Assembly: GCA_009777725.1 (NCBI GenBank)
Contig: WRLG01000002.1
Coordinates: 1-64,000, forward strand
DNA length: 64,000 bases
From: Oscillospiraceae bacterium
GTDB lineage: Bacteria; Bacillota; Clostridia; Oscillospirales; Ruminococcaceae
Reading direction: 5' to 3'
The notes beneath the pieces are model-generated. The model had not been told where the DNA came from. It saw only the letters and a program-made list of their open reading frames with translations, and searched no databases. Of this stretch, positions 16,555-25,903 are shown in pieces. The position numbers and the translations under genes were made by a program. Each line of letters begins with the position of its first letter. The first letter of the stretch is position 1.

Positions 16555-16588
16555 TGCACAATATATATATATATATATATATTGTGCA
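16555..16588. repeat. 34-base perfect AT palindrome
   Basis: TGCACAAT arms surround an (AT)n core and give perfect symmetry about 16571/16572. It follows the 212-residue gene by 31 bases. It could extrude as a cruciform or act as a factor-dependent terminator; there is no T-tract. Confidence 0.7.
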
Positions 16589-16613
16589 CAATGCCGAAAT
16601 TTTGAAAAAGGGG

Positions 16614-16642
16614 TTGCAATTTTAGAAAAAGTAGGGTACAAT
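16614..16642 (+). promoter_or_regulatory. Candidate promoter of the HD-GYP/hybrid-kinase operon
   Basis: TTGCAA 16614-16619, 17-base spacer, TACAAT 16637-16642. The transcript would begin just before the repeat element at 16649-16780 and carry it as leader. Confidence 0.5.
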
Positions 16643-16648
16643 TACAAT

Positions 16649-16780
16649 GAACAATTAACAGTTAACAATTAACAATGAATGTGTCGGCTTCGCCGACGGA
16701 TTTGAAATGGTTTAGCTTAAAATGTTACGCCACGGGCGTAACTCCGAAATTGTTCATTGTTAACTGTTAATTGTTAATTG
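16649..16780. repeat. MITE/BIME-like element with terminal inverted repeats and two internal hairpins
   Basis: Left arm ACAATTAACAGTTAACAAT (within 16649-16680) and its complement near 16753-16780 flank two perfect hairpins: GTCGGC-TTC-GCCGAC and GTTACGCC-ACG-GGCGTAAC. Related TTAACAG/CAATTGAC tracts recur at about 8847, 20991, 27900 and 36296. No coding potential is visible. Confidence 0.6.
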
Positions 16781-16804
16781 AGCTGAAGGGAGCATGATTG
16801 CGGT

Positions 16805-17827
16805 ATGGCTAAAACTATATTTATTGTGGACGATTGCGATACTAACCTGTCGGTTGCCGAAAGCGCGCTGGAGGAACATTATAAAGTGATTACTTTGCCT
16901 TCCGCTATAAAAATGTTCTCTCTTTTGGAAAGGATTAAGCCGGATTTAATCCTTCTTGATATAGCTATGCCCGGAGTTGATGGCTTTCAAGCAATCAGAA
17001 CCTTAAAAACAAACGAGTATTACGCTGATATTCCCGTTATTTTCTTAACGGCTATTGTTGACCCTGCCTCCGAGGCGATGGGGTTTGAGCTTGGCGCGGT
17101 TGATTTTATATCTAAGCCTTTTTCCGTCCCCGTATTGCGGAACCGCATAAAGCTTCAGCTTGAAGTCGGCGAAATCGTGCGCGACCAGACCAAGACGGTC
17201 CGCCGATTGCAGAACGGAATTGTATCCGTTATAGCAGATGTAGTTGAAAACCGCGACCGCGACACGGTTGAGCATAGCGAGCGCACGGCTTCCTACATAA
17301 GAATCCTTATCCAAGCGATGCTTGCCAATGATGTTTACACCGATGAATTAAGCTGCTGGGATATTGAAACTGTCTCTTCCGCGGCGCGGCTGCATGATAT
17401 AGGAAAAATCGTTATCCCCGATAATATTATGAACAAGCCGGGCAAGCTGACCGAGGAGGAATATACAAGGATGAAAACCCACGTCTCCGAGGGTGCTAAA
17501 ATTATTAACCATATGGTAACCAAATCGGGTAATAACTCGTTTTTGAGCTTTGCGAAAACCTTTGCCGATACCCACCATGAGCGTTGGAGCGGGGGCGGCT
17601 ACCCTTACGGGCTGTCGGGAACGGATATACCCTTGCAGGGGCGTATTATGGCGATTGCCGATGTTTACGACGCGCTTGTTTCGCGCCGTCCTTACAAAGA
17701 GCCGATTAGCTGTGAGGAAGCGGAGCGGATTATTATGTCTGAAAAGGGCGCGCATTTTGACCCCGCCTTAGTCGATGTGTTTTGCGATGTTAAGCATCTG
17801 TTTAGGGCGGCGACAGAGAGAGCGTAG
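16805..17827 (+). CDS. Response regulator with HD-GYP phosphodiesterase output (RpfG-like)
   Basis: 340 residues. A REC domain (1-125) has the acidic pair IVDDCD, phosphoacceptor Asp in LILLDIAMPG near residue 55 and the Thr/Lys switch residues (FLTA, SKPFS). An HD-GYP domain (about 150-335) carries RLHDIGKIVIPD, the metal-binding HH of ADTHHERW and the GYP motif GGGYPYGL. It should degrade cyclic di-GMP under control of phosphorylation. The hybrid kinase begins eight bases downstream and is the probable phosphodonor. It can oppose the diguanylate cyclase at 3126. Confidence 0.93.
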   Translation: MAKTIFIVDDCDTNLSVAESALEEHYKVITLPSAIKMFSLLERIKPDLILLDIAMPGVDGFQAIRTLKTNEYYADIPVIFLTAIVDPASEAMGFELGAVDFISKPFSVPVLRNRIKLQLEVGEIVRDQTKTVRRLQNGIVSVIADVVENRDRDTVEHSERTASYIRILIQAMLANDVYTDELSCWDIETVSSAARLHDIGKIVIPDNIMNKPGKLTEEEYTRMKTHVSEGAKIINHMVTKSGNNSFLSFAKTFADTHHERWSGGGYPYGLSGTDIPLQGRIMAIADVYDALVSRRPYKEPISCEEAERIIMSEKGAHFDPALVDVFCDVKHLFRAATERA

Positions 17828-17835
17828 GAACTCTT

Positions 17836-20800
17836 ATGAAAAAGAAGCCAAAGACAAAAGATATAAAAAAGCCGATACGCCTGTTGTTTATACAGCTGGC
17901 GTTTGTTTGGCTGTCTTTTTTATTAATGATAGCTCTTACATGGTATTTCGTAAGCGATATGGAAAGAGAAAGTTTACACAAGCAAGCCGAAGAGAGGCTT
18001 TCATTTGTCAGTGCGAAGTTTGAGCATTATTTAAAGGAATCCGAATATGTTCTTTCCGGCTTTTCATTCCCAATGCGGATTATACTTGAATACAACGTGA
18101 ATTTGGATTTAGTAAAAGATTACTTGGCTGCCTCAATGGATGAGTACAGAGAGCTTAACTTCGAGCGCGATTACGGAATTGCGATTTACCTGAGTGAATC
18201 GGATATTTTTATGACGGACGGGACATGGACGCCGCCCGAGGATTTCGATGTTGAGTCCCGCCCGTGGTACAAAGCCGCCATTGAAGCGAAGGGTGATATA
18301 GCGTTGACCCCTCCTTATTTCGGAGCGCGATTGAACAGTGATATGATTACCGCCTACAGCCGCGCATTTTATGATGAGGACGGGGAATTAGAAGCTGTTT
18401 TAATGATTAGCGTTCCTTTTGATGAGATGGTCGATTATGTTGTAAGTTCAAGCTTTCATGAGGATGGCTTCGGCTTCGCGCTGGATGCCGACTTAAATGT
18501 GATTGCTCACCCGAATCATGAGCTTTTAGGGCTTCCCTTAGAAAGTTTAGGCGATGGAATGGCTTCTTTGGGGGCTGATTTGAGGGCGGGAGCCCCCGTG
18601 CTGGAGCGCAATGTGGACAACTCCTACGGGGTGGATTCAATTGTTTATGTGAACAGGATTGTAAATGATTGGTATATCGGGCTTGTAACGCCGAGTGAAG
18701 CTTTTTACAGGGATGTCGGATTGCTGAGTGAATTTCTGTTTTCGCTTGCCGTACTTTTTGCTTTATCATTAAGCTTGGTTTTATGGAGGGTTAACAAGGC
18801 AAAGGAGCTTGCCGAAAAGCATAATGAAATCATGCTTGATTTTACCCCGCTGGGCGTAACCTTATGGAACAGTAATTTTGAGCCGGTGGGTTGTAACAGG
18901 GAGGCGGTCAAGCTTTTCGGGCTTTCAAATAAGCAGGAATATATGAAAAGATTCCATGAGTTTCTGCCGGAATCTCAGCGTAGCGGTGAGCTTCAAAAAA
19001 GTATTCAAAAATGCCTTTCAAGCGAGCTTGAAAATGCTTTTTGCTGTTTAGATGAATGGGTATACCGCACGCCGGACGGGGAAGCACTCCCCTGCGAAAT
19101 TACGCTTGTCAAGGCTGACGGAGGTATTGTCGTCGGATACGCAAGGGATTTGCGCGAGCAAAAGCAGATGCTCAAAGAGATTGAGCGGATTGAAATTGCC
19201 GAGAAAAGCAATGAGGCGAAGAGTAAATTCTTAGCGATGATGAGCCATGAGATACGCACGCCTATGAATGTAATTATGGGAATCATCGAAATGCTGGTTC
19301 AAGATGATTCACTTCCCCAAAACATTGTTGATTCGTTTAAGAATATATATAATTCGGCACACGTCCTGCTCCGCATTATAAATGATATACTTGACCTGTC
19401 CAAAATCGAGGCGGGTAAGCTTGAAATATCGCCCGTAAAATATGATACCGCAAGCTTGGTTTTAGACACGGCGCAGTTTAATTTTATGAATATGGACAGC
19501 AAGCCGATTGAATTTATCCTGTCGGTTGATGAAAAGCTCCCCGCAGAGATGTACGGCGATGAAATCCGCATTAAGCAGATTATGAATAATTTGCTCTCTA
19601 ACGCGTTTAAGTATACCGAAAAAGGGGAGGTAGTACTTTCAATATCCGCGGAGAATACGGAGGAAGCTTTTGAAGCGGACGGTCATGCGGTTCTTATATT
19701 AAAGGTAAGCGATACAGGGCAAGGGATGACGCAAGAGCAGATTGAAGAGATGTACGATGAATATTCGCGCTTTAATGTTGAAACGAATCGGGTGATTCAA
19801 GGCACGGGCTTGGGGATGAATATAACGCAGAATCTTATCCAGCTTATGCGCGGTGTCTTGAAAGTAGAGAGCGAGCTTGGCAAGGGTTCGGTATTTACCG
19901 TCAGTTTGCCGCAAAAGACTGCGGGTTCGGCGGTTATCGGTAAAAAAGCGGCGGAGAATTTGTGCAATTTCAGAACGACCGACGATGCGGTTTTAAAGAA
20001 AACTAAAATCAGGCGCGAAGCTATGCCTTACGGCAAGGTGCTTATCGTTGATGATGTGGCTACGAATCTTTTTGTCGCCAAGGGGCTTATGACTCCTTAC
20101 ATGCTGCAAGTTGACACGGCTTCAAGCGGCTTTGAGGCAATTGATAAGATTAGCGGCGGCAATGTTTACGATGTAATATTTATGGACCATATGATGCCGA
20201 AGATGGACGGGATAGAAACGGTGAAAAAACTGCGCGATTCCGGCTACAGCCGCCCGATAGTCGCGCTGACCGCAAACGCGCTGGTAGGGCAGTCGGCTAT
20301 GTTTTTGGAGAATGGTTTTGATGAATTTATCTCTAAGCCCATAGATATTCGGCTTCTTGATTCAGTGCTGAACAGGTTGGTTCGTGACAAAGCTACGAAG
20401 GACGGCGCAGAGAGCCGGCAGGAGGTTTCCGTAAGCACCGATGCCCGCCAGCTGGAGATTGTATTCATGCAGGATGCGAAAGCCATAGCAAAGGTTCTGG
20501 ATGAAATTTGCAAAAAGAACGGGAATTTGGAAAGCAGTGACATGCGCTCCTTTATTATTAATATTCACTCAATAAAAGCCGCGCTTGCATACATCGGCGA
20601 AAGCGGGCTTTCCGGGGTTGCTTTTCGGTTGGAGCGCGCGGGCAGGGAGGAAGACTTTGAGATAATCATAAACGAGTTACCGCAGTTTTTAGCGGAGCTT
20701 AGGGAAGTTATGGAAAAGGTAAAGGCACGGCTGAAGCAAAACTCCGAAAAAGAGCCCGGATATAAAGGCTTTTTATATGACAGGCTGAGAGAAATCAAAA

Positions 20801-20988
20801 GAGCCTGCAATGATTTCGATAAGCGAACCGCTAAGAAAGCCTTAGCCGAGCTGAATGACAAGCTTTGGCACGCCGATATTGAAAAGCAGCTTGATAAAAT
20901 CTCGGAGGAACTTCTGCACAGTGATTTTGACGAAATTGATAAAATTATAGAGCATATTTTTGATGCTTCTGAAAATGAGGGAAGTTAA
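17836..20988 (+). CDS. Hybrid sensor histidine kinase (dCACHE-PAS-HisKA-HATPase-REC-HPt)
   Basis: 1050 residues. A first membrane helix (about 20-42), a double-CACHE extracytoplasmic sensor (about 45-300) and a second helix (about 300-322) are followed by a PAS region, a HisKA domain with phospho-His at about 471 (MMSHEIRTPMN), an ATPase domain with N and G boxes (NNLLSNAFKYT, GTGLGMNI), a REC domain with Asp near 784 (IFMDHMMPKMDG) and an HPt domain with His near 911 (NIHSIKAAL). It is a full phosphorelay in one chain. dCACHE domains bind small ligands such as amino acids or organic acids. Spacing of eight bases to the HD-GYP regulator marks them as one operon. Confidence 0.93.
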   Translation: MKKKPKTKDIKKPIRLLFIQLAFVWLSFLLMIALTWYFVSDMERESLHKQAEERLSFVSAKFEHYLKESEYVLSGFSFPMRIILEYNVNLDLVKDYLAASMDEYRELNFERDYGIAIYLSESDIFMTDGTWTPPEDFDVESRPWYKAAIEAKGDIALTPPYFGARLNSDMITAYSRAFYDEDGELEAVLMISVPFDEMVDYVVSSSFHEDGFGFALDADLNVIAHPNHELLGLPLESLGDGMASLGADLRAGAPVLERNVDNSYGVDSIVYVNRIVNDWYIGLVTPSEAFYRDVGLLSEFLFSLAVLFALSLSLVLWRVNKAKELAEKHNEIMLDFTPLGVTLWNSNFEPVGCNREAVKLFGLSNKQEYMKRFHEFLPESQRSGELQKSIQKCLSSELENAFCCLDEWVYRTPDGEALPCEITLVKADGGIVVGYARDLREQKQMLKEIERIEIAEKSNEAKSKFLAMMSHEIRTPMNVIMGIIEMLVQDDSLPQNIVDSFKNIYNSAHVLLRIINDILDLSKIEAGKLEISPVKYDTASLVLDTAQFNFMNMDSKPIEFILSVDEKLPAEMYGDEIRIKQIMNNLLSNAFKYTEKGEVVLSISAENTEEAFEADGHAVLILKVSDTGQGMTQEQIEEMYDEYSRFNVETNRVIQGTGLGMNITQNLIQLMRGVLKVESELGKGSVFTVSLPQKTAGSAVIGKKAAENLCNFRTTDDAVLKKTKIRREAMPYGKVLIVDDVATNLFVAKGLMTPYMLQVDTASSGFEAIDKISGGNVYDVIFMDHMMPKMDGIETVKKLRDSGYSRPIVALTANALVGQSAMFLENGFDEFISKPIDIRLLDSVLNRLVRDKATKDGAESRQEVSVSTDARQLEIVFMQDAKAIAKVLDEICKKNGNLESSDMRSFIINIHSIKAALAYIGESGLSGVAFRLERAGREEDFEIIINELPQFLAELREVMEKVKARLKQNSEKEPGYKGFLYDRLREIKRACNDFDKRTAKKALAELNDKLWHADIEKQLDKISEELLHSDFDEIDKIIEHIFDASENEGS

Positions 20989-20990
20989 GT

Positions 20991-21023
20991 CAATTGACAA
21001 TTGACAATTGATAATTGACAATT
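20991..21023 (+). repeat. CAATTGA tandem repeat tract
   Basis: Several 10- to 11-base units of CAATTGACAATTGA type, self-complementary in places. A relative lies at 36296-36326 and similar tracts recur between operons in this window. Confidence 0.6.
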
Positions 21024-21030
21024 ATTTTTA

Positions 21031-21070
21031 AAACAAAGGATGCGGTGCAATTTGACCGCATCCTTTGTTT
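21031..21070. terminator. Bidirectional terminator between the kinase and spoIIID
   Basis: A perfect 16-base stem AAACAAAGGATGCGGT (21031-21046) / complement (21055-21070) with an 8-base loop. A-rich and T-rich flanks serve both converging genes. Confidence 0.85.
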
Positions 21071-21084
21071 GTTAACCAGCTTGA

Positions 21085-21363
21085 TTATCCTGTTTTGTTG
21101 TGTGAGCGTTCCTCGTATTTTAGTTTTGTCGCCAATCCTCCTCTGATATGGCGTTCTTTTTTGTTTATTTCTAAAATTTCCTTAACCTGCGGATACAGCT
21201 GCGGGCTGATTAGGGGTAGTTTTTCGGTTATGTCTTTATGTACGGTTGACTTTGATATTCCAAACTGCTTCGCTACAGCGCGGACAGTTGATTTATTTTC
21301 CAAAATGTACTCTCCTAAAATTACGGCTCTTTCTTCCATGTCCTTACCCGACCTGACCTTCAA
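21085..21363 (-). CDS. spoIIID: Sporulation transcription regulator SpoIIID
   Basis: A 92-residue HTH protein close to SpoIIID: ERAVILGEYILENKSTVRAV, AKQFGISKSTVHKDITEKLP and the C-terminal RGGLATKLKYEE basic segment that contacts DNA outside the HTH. In Bacillus and Clostridia it tunes sigma-E genes in the mother cell and is needed for sigK expression. TTG 21363 has GGAG nine bases upstream; a later ATG would cut into the helix. It lies alone, converging on the kinase operon. Confidence 0.92.
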   Translation of the reverse strand: MKVRSGKDMEERAVILGEYILENKSTVRAVAKQFGISKSTVHKDITEKLPLISPQLYPQVKEILEINKKERHIRGGLATKLKYEERSHNKTG

Positions 21364-21377
21364 GATGAATCACTCCA

Positions 21378-21402
21378 ATACATTGTATTTCAATCAATGT
21401 AT
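21378..21402 (-). promoter_or_regulatory. Inverted repeat in the spoIIID leader
   Basis: Perfect arms ATACATTG (21378-21385) and CAATGTAT (21395-21402) with a 9-base spacer, just upstream of the spoIIID ribosome site. Autoregulation or a leader hairpin is possible. A minus-strand CATATACA next to it resembles a sigma-E -10 element, but the -35 match is poor. Confidence 0.4.
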
Positions 21403-21564
21403 ATGCTGTTTTGAAGCGATTAATTACTTGCTATACGACAGTACAGGCTCTATTTTTTCAAATTCCGCAATTGTTTTTGATGTTTGGGTGTGCTCTGTGT
21501 TTGAATTAAATTTATGGATTATCTGTTTTAATAATGTGTTTTTCGCGGGATTTAAACTTGGGTA

Positions 21565-21593
21565 TTGACTTTTGGGGGGCTATAAGGTATAAT
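21565..21593 (+). promoter_or_regulatory. Promoter of the Ca2+ ATPase / Ter cluster
   Basis: TTGACT 21565-21570, 17-base spacer, TATAAT 21588-21593, 47 bases before the start codon of the P-type ATPase. Confidence 0.7.
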
Positions 21594-21640
21594 AATAAAG
21601 AAATATTTTCATAAACAGGAAAATAAAAGGAGAAAGACGA

Positions 21641-24295
21641 ATGGAAAAATATGGATTGAGCGGTGCTCAGGTACTGGAATCTAAAAACAAGTACGGCGAT
21701 AACAGGCTGACGGAGATTAAAGCCGAAAGCTTTTGGAGCAAGTTCGCAGGTAATTTGGGCGACCCTATGATAAAAATTCTTTGTGTTGCTTTGATTATCA
21801 ATGTGGTTTTCGTTTTTTTAGGGGAAACGGAGTGGTATGAATCGGTAGGGATTGCGTTAGCTGTGCTTTTAGCTACCTTTGTATCCACCTTTTCGGAGCA
21901 TAGGAATGAGAATGCTTTTCAAAAGCTTCAGGACGAGGCATCTCAAATTGTCTGCAAGGTTTACCGGGACGGCGCGATTACCGAGCTTCCCATTGACGAT
22001 TTGGTTGTCGGGGACTGTATTCTGCTTCAGTCGGGCGATAAAGTCCCGGCGGATGGTGCCTTGCTTGACGGAGAACTTCGGGTTGACCAAGCTGTTTTGA
22101 ACGGCGAAACCAAGGAGGCGCGCAAAAGCACCCCTCCCGAGGATTACACGGAAACAGAGGGGATGGACTTTTTAAACGAGTATAAGGTTTTCCGAGGCTC
22201 TGTCGTCTGCTCCGGCAACGCTGTTATGACGGTAACAACAGTCGGCGACAAATCGGTGTACGGAAAAATAGCAAGCGAGCTTCAGCTGGACGATGACCGC
22301 GATACGCCCCTTAAAATCAAATTAAAAAGTCTGGCGCAGGGTATAAGCCGATTCGGGTATATAGGCGGTGTCTTAATTGCCGCGGCTTTTCTTTTTCAGC
22401 GAATCGTCATTCAGAACGGCTTTGATTCGGCGGCAATTGCGGCGTATTGCTCTAACTGGGTTAATGTTGCCAACGCTGTAATTGACGCGCTTATGTTAGC
22501 CGTAATTATTATAGTTATGGCAGTTCCCGAGGGGCTGCCTTTGATGATTGCCATTGTTTCGGCATTAAATATGGGTAAAATGCTTAAAGATAATGTTTTG
22601 GTCAGAGAGATTGCAGGGATTGAAACTGCCGGAAGCTTAAACATTTTATTCAGCGACAAAACGGGCACAATAACCAAGGGCGAGCTTGAAGCGGTCGCTT
22701 TTGTTTCGGGAGATTGCGTTGAATACAAATCCCTCAGCAAGGTAAAAGAGGGGCTTGGAAAGCTGGTGTCAGCCAGTATTCATAATAACACCAGCGTAGT
22801 AGTCAGCAAAAGCGACTCTGCTTTAAAGGTAATTGGCGGCAATGCAACCGAGCGCGCCATTATGAATTTTGCCGTATGCAAATCAAAGGTGGTCAAAGCT
22901 GAAATTGTTCGCTCTATTCCTTTTAACAGCACTAATAAGTATTCGGCGGCACAAATTAAAGGGGATTATAACCTTACTCTAATCAAGGGCGCGCCCGAAA
23001 AAATATTGGAGCGTTGCAAACATTATTACGATGAAAACGGACAAGCTGTCCCCATGGCGGAACAGTCTGCTCTTACCGCAAAAATTGATGAGATGGCATC
23101 CCGCGCAATCCGCGTGCTTGCCCTTGCTGTTGCCCATGAAAAAATTAACGGCGATTCCTTGCCGGAGGGTGACTGGACATTGGTCGGCGTTATCGGAATA
23201 CGGGATGAGATTCGCCCCGAATCTGTTCAAGCCATCCGTGAAACCCAAAACGCGGGCGTTCAAGTTGTTATGATTACAGGAGACCGTAAGGAAACCGCCG
23301 TAGCGATTGCCAAGGAGTCGGGCTTGTTAAATAACCCCTCCGACATTGTCTTGTCCTCGGACGAGCTTGACAAGCTTTCCGATGATGATTTAAAGGAAAA
23401 GCTTAAAGATATACGCGTAATCGCGCGGGCATTGCCCAGCGATAAGAGCCGTCTGGTTCGTGTTTCGCAGGATTTGAATTTAGTCGTAGGGATGACGGGT
23501 GACGGGGTAAACGATTCACCCGCCCTCAAAGCCGCCGATGTCGGATTTGCAATGGGGAGCGGCACCGAGGTTGCCAAGGAGGCAAGCGGGGTCATTATTC
23601 TTGATGATAACTTCAGCTCAATTGACAAAGCGATTTTATACGGACGCACAATCTTTAACAGCATTAGGAAATTTATCATCTTCCAGTTAACCATTAATAT
23701 AGCCGCCGTATTCGTTTGCTTCGTGTCCCCTTTAATCGGAATGGAGCCTCCGCTGAGCATTACTCAAATCCTATGGATTAATTTGATTATGGACTCGCTT
23801 GCCGCAATTGCTTTCGGAGGAGAGCCTGCGCTGAGGCAGTTTATGGAAGAAAAGCCCAAAAAACGAGATGAAAAAATTATCAGCGGCTATATGTGGAGCA
23901 TGATTTTGACAGGTGCGATTTTTACTTTCGGCGTCAGCATGTTTTTCCTGCTGTCCGATATACCGAAAGCAATTTTCCGACCACATGAAAGCAACCTATA
24001 CCTGCTTACGGGTTATTTTACGTATTTTGTATTCGTATATGTTTTTCATGCCTTTAACGCCCGCACGGAAAAGCTTAATTTGTTCGACAACATACTTAAG
24101 AACAAAGGGTTCTTGCGTATAATCGCTATCATCGCCGTTGTTCAGGTATTTATGGCGTATGTGGGCGGCGAGGTGCTTGGAGGCTACGGCTTAACGGCGA
24201 ATGAGTGGCTGTTTGTTCTTGGTTTGGCGTTCTTAATCATCCCTGTGGATTTGTTAAGAAAGGTTATCATTAAGTTTGCGGCGAAGCCGGCATAG
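21641..24295 (+). CDS. PMCA-type calcium-translocating P-type ATPase
   Basis: 884 residues of a type IIB/IIA cation pump. Visible motifs are the actuator loop LNGETKEARK (TGES-like position), the TM4 ion site VPEGLPLM, the phosphorylation site DKTGTITKG near residue 340, the nucleotide-binding KGAPEKIL and the hinge TGDGVNDSPALKAADVG. Ten hydrophobic helices are arranged 4 + 6. It should export Ca2+ using ATP. Pumps of this type are recurrent partners of bacterial Ter gene clusters, whose TerD proteins bind Ca2+, and the TerD-AAA gene starts 33 bases downstream. Confidence 0.92.
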   Translation: MEKYGLSGAQVLESKNKYGDNRLTEIKAESFWSKFAGNLGDPMIKILCVALIINVVFVFLGETEWYESVGIALAVLLATFVSTFSEHRNENAFQKLQDEASQIVCKVYRDGAITELPIDDLVVGDCILLQSGDKVPADGALLDGELRVDQAVLNGETKEARKSTPPEDYTETEGMDFLNEYKVFRGSVVCSGNAVMTVTTVGDKSVYGKIASELQLDDDRDTPLKIKLKSLAQGISRFGYIGGVLIAAAFLFQRIVIQNGFDSAAIAAYCSNWVNVANAVIDALMLAVIIIVMAVPEGLPLMIAIVSALNMGKMLKDNVLVREIAGIETAGSLNILFSDKTGTITKGELEAVAFVSGDCVEYKSLSKVKEGLGKLVSASIHNNTSVVVSKSDSALKVIGGNATERAIMNFAVCKSKVVKAEIVRSIPFNSTNKYSAAQIKGDYNLTLIKGAPEKILERCKHYYDENGQAVPMAEQSALTAKIDEMASRAIRVLALAVAHEKINGDSLPEGDWTLVGVIGIRDEIRPESVQAIRETQNAGVQVVMITGDRKETAVAIAKESGLLNNPSDIVLSSDELDKLSDDDLKEKLKDIRVIARALPSDKSRLVRVSQDLNLVVGMTGDGVNDSPALKAADVGFAMGSGTEVAKEASGVIILDDNFSSIDKAILYGRTIFNSIRKFIIFQLTINIAAVFVCFVSPLIGMEPPLSITQILWINLIMDSLAAIAFGGEPALRQFMEEKPKKRDEKIISGYMWSMILTGAIFTFGVSMFFLLSDIPKAIFRPHESNLYLLTGYFTYFVFVYVFHAFNARTEKLNLFDNILKNKGFLRIIAIIAVVQVFMAYVGGEVLGGYGLTANEWLFVLGLAFLIIPVDLLRKVIIKFAAKPA

Positions 24296-24328
24296 TAATG
24301 CACAACTTATGCAAGGGAGTGAAAAGCG

Positions 24329-25852
24329 ATGGGGCAGGCTTTAAATATCAGCAGGGGGCAAAAGCTTGCCTGCGGTAAAAACGCGGCTTGTGTTTCCATT
24401 GCTTTAAATTGGAATGCCGGCGGTTATAAGGGTGCAAATAAGCTTGAAATAGACGCGTCGGCTTTTATCCTCAATTCCGCCGGAAGAGTCAACAGCAGCG
24501 AGGACTTTATCTTTTACAATAACCGCGCTTCTAAGGATGGGGCTGTGCAGATGACGGCAAGCGGCGAGGGGAGCGCGGAAATTAATGTCAGCTTGGCAAA
24601 GCTTCCGCGCGAGGTTTCAAAAATAGCTGTTTCGTTAACGATTTACGAGGCTAAAAGAAGGCTTCAAAGCTTCGCTCACATCTCTTCCGCATCGGTAAAT
24701 CTTATAACGGACGGGCGGCATATCGCCTCCTACACCCTTGAAAAGAATGACTTTAAAATTGAAACCGCCATCGTAGTCTGCGAGTTGTACAAGCACAGGG
24801 ATGAATGGAAGCTTGCCGCCGTAGGCGCGGGGTATAAGGACGGCTTGGAAGCTTTATGCTCAGCTTACGGCGTTGAAGTGAAAAAACAGGAAAAAGCTCC
24901 GCCCGCAGCTGTTCCTAAAGCCGCCGAAGCGAAAAGGAGCAATCCTAATCGGCGCGCTTTCGGTTTAGACGACTTGCTTGGAGAGCTAAATTCGCTGGTT
25001 GGTCTGAAAGATGTAAAAGGCGAGGTCAGTTCTCTTTTAAATATGGTGAAAATACAGCAGGTGCGTAAAGAGCGCGGTCTGCCGATTGCGCCCGTGCCGA
25101 TGCACTTGGTGTTTTCCGGGAATCCCGGAACGGGGAAAACTACGGTTGCTTGCCTTATTGCTAAAATTTATAAGGCGGTCGGCTTATTGTCAAAGGGGCA
25201 TTTGGTTGAAGCTGACCGCTCAAAGCTGATTGCGGGCTCGGCTGTGCAGACGGCGGCTAAGGTTAACGCGGTCGCCGAAAGAGCGGTCGGCGGGGTTTTG
25301 TTTATTGATGATGCCCATGCCTTGACCTCGGATAAAACGAATTTCGGTCGGGAAGCGGTTGACGCGCTGATTAAGGCTATAGAGGAGCGGCGCGGTCAGC
25401 TGATTGTAATCATCTCGGGCTGTGAGGACGAAACGCGGCACTTTATCCATTCAAGCCCGGGCTTACAGCAGTTTTTCGGCAAATATATCTTTTTTGATGA
25501 CTACACATCGGGTGAGCTGCTTGAAATCTTTAAGGCAATGTGCGTTAAAGCGGGCTTAACCTTGGAAAGCGATGCGGAGAGGTTCACAGGCGCGTACTTT
25601 TCCGAGCGACCGGGCACAAATGCGCGGGATGTGCGAAGCTTTTATGAAAAAACGCTTACTATACAAGCAAATCGGCTTTCCCAAAAAGAAAATTTAACAA
25701 ATGAGGAGCTGGCGCGCATTAAATATGATGATGTTGCGTTAGTCAAGCTTGATTGTAACTTGGCGCGGCGGTCGTTTGAGCAATCCGAATCCTCCGGCGC
25801 GGATACTCCCTCTGCGGCTTCGTTCGGCGGCGGGTTTGTCATCATTCAATAG
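24329..25852 (+). CDS. TerD domain fused to a CbxX/SpoVK-type AAA ATPase
   Basis: 507 residues. A TerD domain (about 1-185) keeps LEIDASAFILN but lacks the second Asp-rich Ca2+ loop: residues about 66-84 read KDGAVQMTASGEGS. A Pro/Ala linker (185-210) leads to an AAA domain of the CbxX/CfxQ/SpoVK kind (about 225-455), with Walker A GNPGTGKTT (264-272), Walker B VLFIDDAHAL, and arginine-finger region RPGTNARDVR. The AAA part probably remodels a client protein or complex, with TerD as the adaptor. The usual Walker B DEA is DDA here. Start ATG 24329 follows AAGGGAG. Confidence 0.9.
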   Translation: MGQALNISRGQKLACGKNAACVSIALNWNAGGYKGANKLEIDASAFILNSAGRVNSSEDFIFYNNRASKDGAVQMTASGEGSAEINVSLAKLPREVSKIAVSLTIYEAKRRLQSFAHISSASVNLITDGRHIASYTLEKNDFKIETAIVVCELYKHRDEWKLAAVGAGYKDGLEALCSAYGVEVKKQEKAPPAAVPKAAEAKRSNPNRRAFGLDDLLGELNSLVGLKDVKGEVSSLLNMVKIQQVRKERGLPIAPVPMHLVFSGNPGTGKTTVACLIAKIYKAVGLLSKGHLVEADRSKLIAGSAVQTAAKVNAVAERAVGGVLFIDDAHALTSDKTNFGREAVDALIKAIEERRGQLIVIISGCEDETRHFIHSSPGLQQFFGKYIFFDDYTSGELLEIFKAMCVKAGLTLESDAERFTGAYFSERPGTNARDVRSFYEKTLTIQANRLSQKENLTNEELARIKYDDVALVKLDCNLARRSFEQSESSGADTPSAASFGGGFVIIQ

Positions 25853-25903
25853 AGCGAATCACCATTTAAGCGAACAATTGAAAAGCAAGCGAGGTTAAGA
25901 ATT

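Noticed and set aside
25853..25903. Purine riboswitch before the NCS2 permease
   Set aside because: The gap is only 51 bases and shows no aptamer-like three-way junction.
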